Shown one piece after another: positions 1 through 7,116 of a DNA stretch of 18,620 nt. Each line of letters opens with the position of its first letter. The stretch's first letter is position 1. The stretch spans positions 3,332-21,951 of the forward strand of contig PQAK01000182.1 in the NCBI GenBank assembly GCA_003105225.1, in the 5' to 3' direction. The translations under genes were made by a program, and so were the position numbers. The notes beneath the pieces were generated by a model. It was given only the letters and a program-made list of their open reading frames with translations, made no database searches and was not told the origin of the DNA. Origin of the DNA: Deltaproteobacteria bacterium (GTDB taxonomy: Bacteria > Desulfobacterota > Deferrimicrobia > Deferrimicrobiales > Deferrimicrobiaceae).

Positions 1-356
1 GGGGCGCCGTCGTGCCACTTGACCCCCTTCCGCAGGTGGAAGGTGATCTTCTTCCCGTCGGGGGAGATGTCCCACGATTCGGCCAGCTCCCCCTCGAGCT
101 TCAGGTCCTTGTCGTACCGGACCAGCCCGTTGAAGACGTAGCCGGCCGCATCGTGGGAGGCGGCGTCGGAGGTGACCGCGGTGAGGAAGCCGCTCACGTC
201 CCCGTTGCTCCCGAAGACGATGGCGTCGCCGTAGGCGGGGGCTCCCTGCTTCCCGGCGGGCTCCGCGGCGGTGCCGCCTTTCTTTTCACTGGAGCAGCCG
301 GACGTCATGGCGACGGCCAGCAGTCCGACGAGCATGGCTGCCGCAAGACGATTCAT
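1..356 (-). CDS. Family 5 extracellular solute-binding lipoprotein, N-terminal part
   Basis: The visible 118 residues are the N-terminus of a periplasmic substrate-binding protein of the DppA/OppA type (SBP family 5), which delivers peptides or similar solutes to an ABC importer. It starts MNRLAAAMLVGLLAV with a hydrophobic segment and a Cys at residue 21 (MTSGC), an imperfect lipobox, so it is probably a lipoprotein. Family hallmarks follow: a 'YVFNGLVRYD' stretch, 'LAESWDISPDGKKITFHLRK', and 'GVKWHDGA' at the window edge. The ATG at 356 has a GGAGG ribosome site 8 bases upstream and overlaps the stop of the preceding lipoprotein gene as ATGA, implying translational coupling. The gene leaves the window, so the substrate and any permease genes cannot be seen. 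Confidence 0.88.
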   Translation of the reverse strand, partial: MNRLAAAMLVGLLAVAMTSGCSSEKKGGTAAEPAGKQGAPAYGDAIVFGSNGDVSGFLTAVTSDAASHDAAGYVFNGLVRYDKDLKLEGELAESWDISPDGKKITFHLRKGVKWHDGA

Positions 357-997
357 TCCGCGTCCCTCCGCAGCAGGATCTTCGCCCCGGAGACCTCCAG
401 CCGCACCAGGGGGGGCGGCCCCGCCGATTCGCGCCCCGGGTACGAGACGGCCACGCGCTTCCCCGAGAACTCGTATTCGGCGCGCAGGAGAAACCGGCGC
501 GAGGGATCGGAAAAGAGCAGCTGCCGCCCGTCTTCGAATACCCATTCCCCCTCCCTTGTCCCGGCCAGCTTCCCTCCCTCCACGGCGTATCCGGGCGCGC
601 CGGACAGGATCCTGCCCAGGGAAACCGGGCCCGCCGGCACCGTCGGGAGGTGTTGCGGCAGGAACGCTTCCGCCGCCGGTCCCCTGGTGACCGTGATGCG
701 GGACCCGTCGTTCGAGAGGAACAGTGCGGGCCGTCCCATGGGATCGTAAACGCCCACGGTTTCCTCCCCGGGCGCGCGCGCGTTCACCCCCGAAAGAAAC
801 GGAAGCACCCGTCCGGAAACCTCGGCGACGCCGGAATAGGAGGCTTCGATGGGAAAGGAAACCGCGGAGGAGCGGGCGAAGAGCTCCTGCGCGCTCCTCG
901 CCTCGTCCCCGGCGATCCGGTAACGGGCGGGAGCGCACCCGGCCGCAAGGAGAAGCGCCGATGCGAGCCAGCAGGTCGTTGCTGCGAGGCGCGTCAG
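353..997 (-). CDS. LolB/DUF4292-like outer-membrane lipoprotein, CTG or shifted start
   Basis: About 214 residues. It begins with a lipoprotein signal (MTRLAATTCWLASALLLAAGC if read from CTG at 997; Cys at residue 21) followed by a beta-rich domain. That domain ('VYDPMGRPALFLSNDGSRIT', then 'FSDPSRRFLLRAEYEFSG') resembles the LolA/LolB fold, specifically DUF4292-type lipoproteins often found beside TPR proteins. The probable role is binding lipid or lipoprotein in the envelope; this is family inference only. The frame has no ATG, GTG or TTG until a GTG at 808, which would remove the signal and half the domain. CTG at 997 lies 9 bases after GAGGAG. Alternatively, the ATG at 1014, overlapping the TPR stop, enters this frame if one GA unit of the GAGAGA run is lost, giving MRRIGLTRLAATTC. 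Start uncertain, gene itself convincing. Confidence 0.75.
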   Translation of the reverse strand: MTRLAATTCWLASALLLAAGCAPARYRIAGDEARSAQELFARSSAVSFPIEASYSGVAEVSGRVLPFLSGVNARAPGEETVGVYDPMGRPALFLSNDGSRITVTRGPAAEAFLPQHLPTVPAGPVSLGRILSGAPGYAVEGGKLAGTREGEWVFEDGRQLLFSDPSRRFLLRAEYEFSGKRVAVSYPGRESAGPPPLVRLEVSGAKILLRRDAE

Positions 998-1010
998 GCC
1001 GATTCTCTCC

Positions 1011-2711
1011 TCATTTGAAGGGCAGGACCTCTTTCCTGGCCCGGCTGAGCTTGTTCCGGATCTCCTCCGGTTTTTCGTGACCCTTCGCGATCGACTTCTC
1101 GAAATATGCGGCCGCCTCGCCCGCTTTCCCCTCGCTCATGAGGACGTCCCCCAGGTGCTCGAGAACGACGGGATCGTCGGGGACCAGCGTAAGCGCCTGC
1201 CGCAGCTCCCTCTCGGCCCGCGGGAAGTCCCCTTTCCGGTAGTGCACCCACGCCAGGCTGTCGAGGAAATATCCGTCGTCGGGCCGGACCTCCAGCGCGC
1301 GCAGGATCAGCGATTCCGCTTCGTCGAGCTTCTGGTTCCTGTCGGCGTACGAATACCCCAGGTAATTGAGCGCCACGGCATGCTTCGGGTCGATCTCGAT
1401 CGCCTTCTCCATCGACGCCACCATCTTGTCGAAGTTCCCCATCTTGTCGTAGACGACCCCCAGGGAAAACCGCGCCGACGCGCTTTTCGGGTCCTTCGCG
1501 GCCGCTTCCGAGAGGACCCCGATCGCCTCCTCGTACCGTTTCGCTTCCTCGAGCTGCCCGCCGAGGAACACCATCAGGTCGACGTCGTCCGGGAACTTCT
1601 CCCGCACCTTCCGGGTCGCCTCGATCGCCTCCGCGGTTTTCTTCTGAAGCCCGAGCGTGATCGCCAGGTGGAGCATCGCGTCGCGGTAGAACGGGGACGA
1701 TTCCGGGATGGAGCGGAACTGCTCCTGCGCTTCCGGAAGCACCCCCTTCTCTTCGTACGTGGTGCCCAGGAAGAAGCGGGCCTGGTAATTTTTCGGCTGC
1801 GACGTAAGGACGAAGCGGAACTCGTTGATCGCGTCGTCGAACCGGTCCCGCTCCAGGTAGAGCAGCCCCAGCTTCGTCCGGAAATCCAGGTTGTCGCCGG
1901 AAAACCGCTTGAGCTCCTCGTATTCGCTGGTCGCCTGGTCGATCTTGTTCTCGAGGATCAGGACCCGTCCCAGCCGTTCCCGGATGAACGGGTTGTTCGG
2001 GGAGGCCGCAAGCGCGCGGCGGTACCGCTCCTCCGCGTCCGCGTGCCGGCCGAGGATCTCCAGGACCCCCCCCGAATCGATGAGGGCGCTGTCGAACGAC
2101 GGCACGATGGAAAGGGCCTTGTCGAAATCGGCGAGAGCGGCGTCGAACTTCTTCTGGGAGGCCAGGAGGCGGCCCCTGTAGTAGTACGCGAGAAACGAAT
2201 CCGGATTGCGGTCGATGAGGGAGTCGAGCTGCGCCTCGGCCTTGTCGAAGCTCCCCATCTCCACGTACAGCGTCGCCAGGTGGACGAAGGCCTCCTCGTT
2301 CTCGGGGTCGTCGGCGATGACCCTGCTGTAGAGACTCGCCGCCTTCTCCTTCTCCCCCGTCGCCGCCAGGATGCCGGCGAGCAGGTACCGGGCCTTCGTG
2401 TGCTTGTCGTCGATCGCCAGCGCTTTCTCCAGCGATTCCCTGGCGCCCGGGAGGTTCCCCTTCTTGACGAGAACGTTCCCGATTTCGTAAAGGACTTCCG
2501 GTTCGTTGTCCTTCAGCCGCAGCGCCTTGCGATACGACTCGAGGGCAGCGTCGAGATTCCCTTCCCGGTAGGAAAGGTAGCCGGAAAGAAACAGGGAGTA
2601 CATCCTGCCCTGCAGGCGGCTGTTCGCGGCTGCGGAATTCCCGTGAAAGGCAAGCGCCTCTCCCGTCATCAGAAACAGAACGATCGTTCCGACCAGGATT
2701 CGTGTCTTCAT
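1011..2711 (-). CDS. Secreted tetratricopeptide repeat protein
   Basis: 566 residues: a Sec signal peptide (MKTRILVGTIVLFLMTGEALA, probably cleaved near residue 21) followed by an almost continuous array of 34-residue TPR units to the C-terminus, around 14 by eye. Typical units read 'A..LYVEMGSFDKAEAQL' and 'LGVVYDKMGNFDKMVASM'. TPR solenoids are protein-binding scaffolds, and with this signal it should act in the periplasm or at the outer membrane. The ATG at 2711 has GAGGA 5 bases upstream and a -10 element TATAAT about 32 bases upstream. The following LolB-like lipoprotein gene begins within about 14 bases of the stop, and a solute-binding lipoprotein comes next, so the three probably form one envelope operon. 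No catalytic domain is visible and the partner is unknown. Confidence 0.92.
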   Translation of the reverse strand: MKTRILVGTIVLFLMTGEALAFHGNSAAANSRLQGRMYSLFLSGYLSYREGNLDAALESYRKALRLKDNEPEVLYEIGNVLVKKGNLPGARESLEKALAIDDKHTKARYLLAGILAATGEKEKAASLYSRVIADDPENEEAFVHLATLYVEMGSFDKAEAQLDSLIDRNPDSFLAYYYRGRLLASQKKFDAALADFDKALSIVPSFDSALIDSGGVLEILGRHADAEERYRRALAASPNNPFIRERLGRVLILENKIDQATSEYEELKRFSGDNLDFRTKLGLLYLERDRFDDAINEFRFVLTSQPKNYQARFFLGTTYEEKGVLPEAQEQFRSIPESSPFYRDAMLHLAITLGLQKKTAEAIEATRKVREKFPDDVDLMVFLGGQLEEAKRYEEAIGVLSEAAAKDPKSASARFSLGVVYDKMGNFDKMVASMEKAIEIDPKHAVALNYLGYSYADRNQKLDEAESLILRALEVRPDDGYFLDSLAWVHYRKGDFPRAERELRQALTLVPDDPVVLEHLGDVLMSEGKAGEAAAYFEKSIAKGHEKPEEIRNKLSRARKEVLPFK

Positions 2712-2739
2712 CCGGTTCCTCAGAAGGTATCCGCGTTCC

Positions 2740-2752
2740 GTGTATTATACAC
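2740..2752. promoter_or_regulatory. Symmetric -10 element serving a divergent promoter pair
   Basis: GTGTAT-T-ATACAC is an interrupted palindrome. It contains TATAAT on the minus strand (2749 to 2744) and TATTAT on the plus strand (2743-2748). Predicted start points near 2737 (minus) and 2755 (plus) would give leaders of about 26 bases for the TPR gene and 35 for tldD, each ending in a good ribosome site. No convincing -35 hexamer is visible on either side. Confidence 0.6.
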
Positions 2753-2789
2753 AAATCAGCCGGAGGCCGCCCGCCGGCCGGAGGCCGCC

Positions 2790-4169
2790 ATGCTCTCGGA
2801 GGTCCGCGTAACCCCGATTCTTTCCGCCCTGTTGTCCCGGGGAGGGGAATACGGGGAGCTGTTCTGCGAGGAAGTGCGTTCGCTCACGGTCCTCCTGGAG
2901 GACGGCAGGATCGAGCGGGTGGCTTCCGGTACCGACAGGGGAGTGGGAATCCGCCTGATCCACCGGGGAAAGACGTTCTACGCCTACACGAACGAGGTCG
3001 ATGACCGCGTCCTTCTCTCGCTGGCGGGGGACCTTTCCCGGTACGCGGAAGGAGGCGGCGTTCCCGCCGTCCTCCCCGCCTCCCCCGCCGCCGTCCGGGG
3101 ACCCTCCGTGATCCGCGTGCCGCCGTCGGCGCGCGCCATCCGCGATAAGACGGGGCTTGTGACCCTGATGGACCGCGTCGCGCGAGGTGCGTCGGCGGAG
3201 ATCCGCCAGGTCCGCGCGGCCTACGCGGAGTCGGAACGCAGCATCGAGGTGGCCGCCCATCCCGGGGTATTCGTTTCCGACGCCCGGACGTACACGGTGT
3301 TGTCCGTGCAATGCGTCGCCGGCGACGAGAGCGGGCTTACGATGGGGTACGAGTCCGGGGGGGGGACGGCCGGCTGGGAATTCCTGGAGGAATTCGACCC
3401 CGAGACCCTTGCCCGTAAAGCCGCCTCCCGCGCCTTGCGCACCCTCTCCGCCCGGAAGCTCGAAGGCGGCCGGATGCCGGTCGTCCTGTCCGCGGAAGCG
3501 GGAGGAACGATGGTCCACGAGGCGATCGGGCACGGGCTGGAGGCGGACCTTGCCCGGCAGGGGATGTCCGTTTACCGGGATGCGCTGGGAAGGGAAGTGG
3601 CCAGTCCGCTCGTCTCCATCGTCGACGACGCAACGATACCGGGGAAGCGGGGAGCCTTCGGCATCGACGACGAGGGAACGCCGGGGGAGCGGACGGTGCT
3701 CGTGGAGAACGGCGTCCTCAAGGGGTTCCTGCACGACCGGCTTTCCGCGATGAAGGAGGGCGCGCGCTCCACGGGGAACGGCCGGCGCGAGTCCTACCGC
3801 TACAAGCCGATCCCCCGCATGAGCAACACGGTCCTGCTGCCGGGTTCGACCCCGCCCGGCGAGATCCTGAAAAGCGTGGACAGCGGGCTCCTCGTCGTCA
3901 AGATGGGGGGAGGGCAGGTCAATACCGTCACCGGGGACTTCATGTTCGAAGTCGCGGAAGGGTACCGCATCGAGAACGGCAGGCGGGGAGAACCCGTGCG
4001 GGGCGCCACCATCACCGGCAACGGTCCCGAGGCGCTGCGGATGATCGACCGGGTAGGAAGCGACCTGGGGTTCGGGCTGGGGACCTGCGGCAAGGAGGGA
4101 CAGGGGGTCCCCGTGGGCGACGCGCAGCCGACCCTCCGATTCGGCCCGCCGTACATCACTGTCGGCTAG
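2790..4169 (+). CDS. tldD: TldD family metalloprotease
   Basis: 459 residues, normal for TldD. TldD partners with TldE (PmbA) in a cytoplasmic zinc protease that degrades unfolded peptides and matures some RiPP peptides and antitoxins. The zinc motif HEAIGH is at residues 243-248, inside 'VHEAIGHGLEAD'. The C-terminal 'GTCGKEGQGVPVGDAQPT' carries the conserved Cys that is the third ligand in the family. The start is the ATG at 2790, with GGAGG 5 bases upstream. The reading frame stays open much further upstream, but that stretch is only the reverse of the TPR gene and lies before the promoter. No tldE/pmbA is in the window, so it either sits elsewhere or this TldD works alone. Divergent from the TPR gene. 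Confidence 0.96.
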   Translation: MLSEVRVTPILSALLSRGGEYGELFCEEVRSLTVLLEDGRIERVASGTDRGVGIRLIHRGKTFYAYTNEVDDRVLLSLAGDLSRYAEGGGVPAVLPASPAAVRGPSVIRVPPSARAIRDKTGLVTLMDRVARGASAEIRQVRAAYAESERSIEVAAHPGVFVSDARTYTVLSVQCVAGDESGLTMGYESGGGTAGWEFLEEFDPETLARKAASRALRTLSARKLEGGRMPVVLSAEAGGTMVHEAIGHGLEADLARQGMSVYRDALGREVASPLVSIVDDATIPGKRGAFGIDDEGTPGERTVLVENGVLKGFLHDRLSAMKEGARSTGNGRRESYRYKPIPRMSNTVLLPGSTPPGEILKSVDSGLLVVKMGGGQVNTVTGDFMFEVAEGYRIENGRRGEPVRGATITGNGPEALRMIDRVGSDLGFGLGTCGKEGQGVPVGDAQPTLRFGPPYITVG

Positions 4170-4188
4170 TGGAGCGGCCGGAATCCGT

Positions 4189-4228
4189 TATACTGTTACT
4201 CGCTCCAGGCCGCCCGAAGCGGGCCTGG
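4189..4228 (+). promoter_or_regulatory. Weak -10 element and hairpin ahead of the DedA gene
   Basis: TATACT at 4189-4194 resembles a -10 element without a recognisable -35. It is followed by an inverted repeat at 4205-4228, CCAGGCC paired with GGCCTGG. There is no T-run after the hairpin, so it is a poor intrinsic terminator for tldD; it could equally lie at the 5' end of a DedA transcript. Confidence 0.3.
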
Positions 4229-4256
4229 CGAATTCGCGATGCCCGGAGCCTGCCCG

Positions 4257-4883
4257 ATGTTCACGCGCATCCTGGAAGCGCTCGCCTCCCTGATCATCTA
4301 CGTCATCTCCCGGATGGGGCTGCCGGGGATCGGACTGCTCATGGCGATCGAGTCCGCCTGCATCCCGCTCCCCTCCGAGGTGATCATGCCGTTCTCGGGC
4401 TACCTGGTCTTCCTGGGGAGATTCTCGCTCTGGTCCGTCGCGCTCGCGGGGGCGATCGGGTGCGTCGCCGGGTCCGTCCCCGCGTACTACCTGGGGATGT
4501 ACGGGGGGCGGCCGCTCATCGAGAAGTACGGGAAGTACATCCTGATGTCCCACCACGACCTGGACCTGGCGGACCGCTGGTTCGCCCGCCACGGGGAGGC
4601 GACGGTCTTTTTCGCGCGGCTCCTGCCCGTCGTCCGGACCTTCATCGCCTTCCCCGCGGGCGTGGCGCGGATGGACATGAAGCGGTTCATCGCCTACACG
4701 TTCGCCGGGTCCCTGCCGTGGTGCCTGGGGCTTGCCTATGTCGGCAAGGTCATGGGGGAGCAGTGGCCCACGCTGCGGGGAACCTTCCACAAGTTCGACC
4801 TCCTGATCGGCGGCGCGCTGATCGCGGGGATCGCATGGTACGTCCGCCGGCATTTCCGGAACCGGAAGGCGGAAACCGCGTGA
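4257..4883 (+). CDS. DedA family membrane protein
   Basis: 208 residues with several membrane segments. The DedA/VTT signatures are clear: 'IESACIPLPSEVIMPFSGYL' near the N-terminus, a Gly-rich 'CVAGSVPAYYLGMYGG', and 'FFARLLPVVRTFIAFPAG', which holds the conserved Arg residues. DedA proteins are inner-membrane proteins tied to lipid-carrier recycling (undecaprenyl phosphate or phosphatidylethanolamine flipping) and to pH and membrane homeostasis; the exact substrate here cannot be told. An upstream in-frame ATG at 4239 exists, but it lacks a ribosome site. The ATG at 4257 has GGAG 8 bases upstream and gives the more usual N-terminus, so I prefer it. Followed 67 bases later by tatC on the same strand. 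Confidence 0.92.
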   Translation: MFTRILEALASLIIYVISRMGLPGIGLLMAIESACIPLPSEVIMPFSGYLVFLGRFSLWSVALAGAIGCVAGSVPAYYLGMYGGRPLIEKYGKYILMSHHDLDLADRWFARHGEATVFFARLLPVVRTFIAFPAGVARMDMKRFIAYTFAGSLPWCLGLAYVGKVMGEQWPTLRGTFHKFDLLIGGALIAGIAWYVRRHFRNRKAETA

Positions 4884-4950
4884 CCGTCGCCGTCCGCGGG
4901 AAAGGCAATTCACGGTAAGATACGCCATCAACCAGGGCGCGCGGGAGTTC

Positions 4951-5679
4951 GTGCAAAACCGGGTCACCACCATCCTCGACGCATTGGAGACGTCCCGCAA
5001 GGGGCTGGCGGTCTATGCTGTCCTCGTCCTGGCGCTCACCGCGGCGTCCTTCTCCTTTTCCGAGAGCATCCTGCGGTTCCTCGTCCGCCTGCTGGGACGC
5101 AAGCTCGTCGCGTACTCGCCCGACGAGGGCTTCCTGACGCTCATCCACCTCTCCCTCTACTGCGGGATCGCGCTCTCCCTCCCGGCCGGGGCGTGGCTGC
5201 TGTGGCGGGGCGCGGTGGCGCGGTGGATGCCCGGCTGGCGGGGGTGGGGAGGGCCCGTCATTCTCCTGGCCACCGCCCTGTTCTGCGCAGGCGGCCTGGT
5301 GAGCTACTACGTTCTGCTCCCTGCGGGGATCGGGTTCCTGGTGAGTTTCGAGACCGAGAAGGTGTCGGCCCTCATCTCGGCCCGCAAGTTCATCTCCTTC
5401 TGCGGCACGATGCTCTTCGCCCTGGGACTGTCCTTCGAGGCGCCCCTGGTTTCCTACTTCCTTGCGCGCGCCGGATGGCTCACGCCGGCGATATTCCGGA
5501 AGCGATGGCGCCACGCCATGCTGATCTGCGTCGTCCTCGCCGCCGTCATCACCCCGACGCCCGACGTGTACAACATGACGCTCATGTCCCTGCCGCTTCT
5601 GGGGCTGTATTTCGTGAGCTTCGGCATCGTCGTTCTTGTCGACAAGACCCGGAGGCCCGTTCCCGGGACGAAGAAGTGA
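4951..5679 (+). CDS. tatC: Divergent TatC-like twin-arginine translocase subunit
   Basis: 242 residues, about six hydrophobic segments. TatC is the inner-membrane receptor for twin-arginine signal peptides. The C-terminal half matches the family: 'LSFEAPLVSYFLARAG' with the conserved membrane Glu at residue 163, a basic 'RKRWRHAM', and 'AAVITPTPDVYNM' at about 198-209. The N-terminus is unusual: the canonical HLxELRxR receptor motif is replaced by 'ILDALETSRKGL', and the first periplasmic loop is degenerate. The start is taken as GTG at 4951, with a GGGAG close upstream (only 3 bases of spacing); no better start is in frame. No tatA or tatB is nearby. It may be a second, specialised TatC rather than the main one. 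Confidence 0.82.
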   Translation: MQNRVTTILDALETSRKGLAVYAVLVLALTAASFSFSESILRFLVRLLGRKLVAYSPDEGFLTLIHLSLYCGIALSLPAGAWLLWRGAVARWMPGWRGWGGPVILLATALFCAGGLVSYYVLLPAGIGFLVSFETEKVSALISARKFISFCGTMLFALGLSFEAPLVSYFLARAGWLTPAIFRKRWRHAMLICVVLAAVITPTPDVYNMTLMSLPLLGLYFVSFGIVVLVDKTRRPVPGTKK

Positions 5680-5694
5680 CGACCGTCACTTTTT
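5674..5694. terminator. Shared hairpin between converging tatC and VTT gene
   Basis: AAGTGAC (5674-5680), loop GACC, GTCACTT (5685-5691), with a run of five T at 5690-5694: a short intrinsic terminator for the plus strand. The TGA stop of tatC (5677-5679) and the TGA stop of the opposing gene (5688-5686) each lie in one arm. The minus-strand tail is poor in T, so termination in that direction is less certain. A 7-bp stem is modest. Confidence 0.6.
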
Positions 5695-6396
5695 GCGGCG
5701 CTTCTCCTGGTGCCTCTCGTGCAGCCTCCGGAACACCCGCTCCAGCTCGTCCTTGTACGCGAACGCGATGAAGACGAGGACGATCGCGACGCCGGTCAGG
5801 AGGAAAAAGGGAAGATATTCCTTGCTCCTCAGGTAGTACCCCCCCAAGGTCAGCATCACGGTCCCGAGCAGCCTGCCCGAAACGGCGATGGACAGGAACT
5901 CCAGCGTGGTCAAATGCCCCAATCCGAGAATGTAGCAGAGGTAGTCCTTGGGGAACCCGGGGATCAGGAACAGGAGAAAGATCAGGAAGGCTCCCTTGTG
6001 ATGGAGAAGATAATCGAAGCGGTCCATCGTCGCCTTGTCCACGAACCTCTCCGTTAGCGGCCTTCCGAAGTACCGGGACAGGGCAAAAGCGGCATAGGAG
6101 CCGATCGTAAGCCCGGTCGTCGACAGCAGGACGCCGATGACCGGGCCGTACAGGTATCCCCCCAGCAGTCCGGTGGCCTCCCCGGGGATGGGAGCGGCGA
6201 CGACCTGGATCACCTGCAGGCAGATGAATCCCGCGAACCCCCACATCCCGAGGGAATCGATGAAGCCGCGCAGCCGATGCTTGTCCAGGAAGAAATGGAT
6301 GAGGCCCGACCGGTACAGGAGATAGGTGATCAGGGCCAGCGCTGCGATAAAGACCAGCGGTTTGAGCCAGATGCGGTTCTTCCCCGGCGGCGGCAT
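5686..6396 (-). CDS. TVP38/TMEM64 (VTT domain) membrane protein
   Basis: 236 residues: a basic N-terminus and first membrane segment (about residues 12-29), then the VTT core. The core shows 'PIPGEATGLLGGYLYG', 'GSYAAFALSRYFGRPL' and 'FLIFLLFLIPGFPKDYLCYI', and a hydrophobic segment before the highly basic C-terminus 'RHQEKRRKK'. The family is related to DedA and the eukaryotic TMEM41/VMP1 scramblases, so lipid movement is a reasonable guess, but the bacterial substrate is unknown. It lies 36 bases after bioD on the same strand, so it can be read from the bio operon, yet it also has its own near-perfect -10 element placed for a leaderless mRNA. No ribosome site precedes its ATG. It ends 6 bases short of tatC in the converging arrangement. 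Confidence 0.92.
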   Translation of the reverse strand: MPPPGKNRIWLKPLVFIAALALITYLLYRSGLIHFFLDKHRLRGFIDSLGMWGFAGFICLQVIQVVAAPIPGEATGLLGGYLYGPVIGVLLSTTGLTIGSYAAFALSRYFGRPLTERFVDKATMDRFDYLLHHKGAFLIFLLFLIPGFPKDYLCYILGLGHLTTLEFLSIAVSGRLLGTVMLTLGGYYLRSKEYLPFFLLTGVAIVLVFIAFAYKDELERVFRRLHERHQEKRRKK

Positions 6397-6402
6397 GGCG
6401 CC

Positions 6403-6408
6403 ATTATA
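6403..6408 (-). promoter_or_regulatory. TATAAT -10 element positioned for a leaderless mRNA
   Basis: On the minus strand TATAAT is followed by only GGCGCC and then the ATG at 6396. With the usual 7-base distance from the end of the -10 to +1, transcription would start on the A of the ATG. No Shine-Dalgarno sequence is present and no clear -35 is seen. Confidence 0.5.
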
Positions 6409-6432
6409 TGAAACTGGAAGGGAAAAGGGCGA

Positions 6433-7116
6433 TTACGTCGTAAGGAACCTCCTGCGGAACCGCCGGTAGGAGTCTTCCGGCAGGGAGACGGCCCCGTAGG
6501 GAATCCGGCCCAGGAACCTGTCCCCGGAGATGCGCGCGACTTCGGCCTCGTTGGCCTCCCGTGCCGGAAAAGGATCCGCGGAACGGTCGTTCAGAACGAC
6601 CCCGGCAACGGCAAGCCCTTCGGACTCCAGGTACCGCATGGTGAGCCGGAGATGGTTGAGCACGCCGAGGCGATTCTCCGCCACGACCAGGACGGAGAGG
6701 GAAAGGTCGCGGGCGAGGTCCGCGAAGGCGTACCCCTCGCAGATCTCCACGGCGATTCCTCCCGCCCCCTCCACGAGAAACACCTCCGAAGAACCTGCCG
6801 CCGCGGCGGCCGCCTCCCGGATCCGCCCGGGGGCGATCGAAACTCCCGCCCGGCGTGCGGCAAGGTGCGGGGACAGCGCTGCCGCCAGGGGATGCGGGCA
6901 GATCTCGCTCAAGGACATCCCCGGGGCGATGGCGTCCCGAAGCGCCGCCGCGTCCCCCGGGAAGGGGGCGCCGCCGGGACCGGGCGCGCACCCCGATTCG
7001 ACGGGTTTGAAGGGGGAAACCGCAATCCCCTCGGCGGCGAGGCGGCTTCCGAGCAGGCAGGCGAATCGGGTCTTGCCCGCGCCGGTGTCGGTCCCCGTGA
7101 TCAGGAACGCCTTCAT
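6433..7116 (-). CDS. bioD: Dethiobiotin synthetase
   Basis: 227 residues. BioD uses ATP and CO2 to close the ureido ring of 7,8-diaminopelargonic acid, forming dethiobiotin, the step before BioB. The N-terminal P-loop is GTDTGAGKT (residues 8-16, Lys 15). It is followed by 'FKPVESGC' with the catalytic Lys, 'VEGAGGIAVEI', and 'VVAENRLGVLNHLRL', all standard for the family. The ATG at 7116 overlaps the bioA stop as ATGA. Length is normal. It is the last biotin gene of the operon; a VTT membrane protein gene follows. Confidence 0.97.
   Translation of the reverse strand: MKAFLITGTDTGAGKTRFACLLGSRLAAEGIAVSPFKPVESGCAPGPGGAPFPGDAAALRDAIAPGMSLSEICPHPLAAALSPHLAARRAGVSIAPGRIREAAAAAAGSSEVFLVEGAGGIAVEICEGYAFADLARDLSLSVLVVAENRLGVLNHLRLTMRYLESEGLAVAGVVLNDRSADPFPAREANEAEVARISGDRFLGRIPYGAVSLPEDSYRRFRRRFLTT

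Noticed and set aside
1077..2789. Open frame running upstream into tldD, and other long frames opposite the TPR, bio and ligA genes
   Set aside because: They are reverse-strand shadows of well-supported genes, common at this GC content, with Arg/Pro/Gly-rich sequence and no family features.
4239..4256. Earlier ATG for the DedA gene
   Set aside because: It has no ribosome site, while the ATG at 4257 has GGAG at 8 bases and gives the more typical N-terminus.
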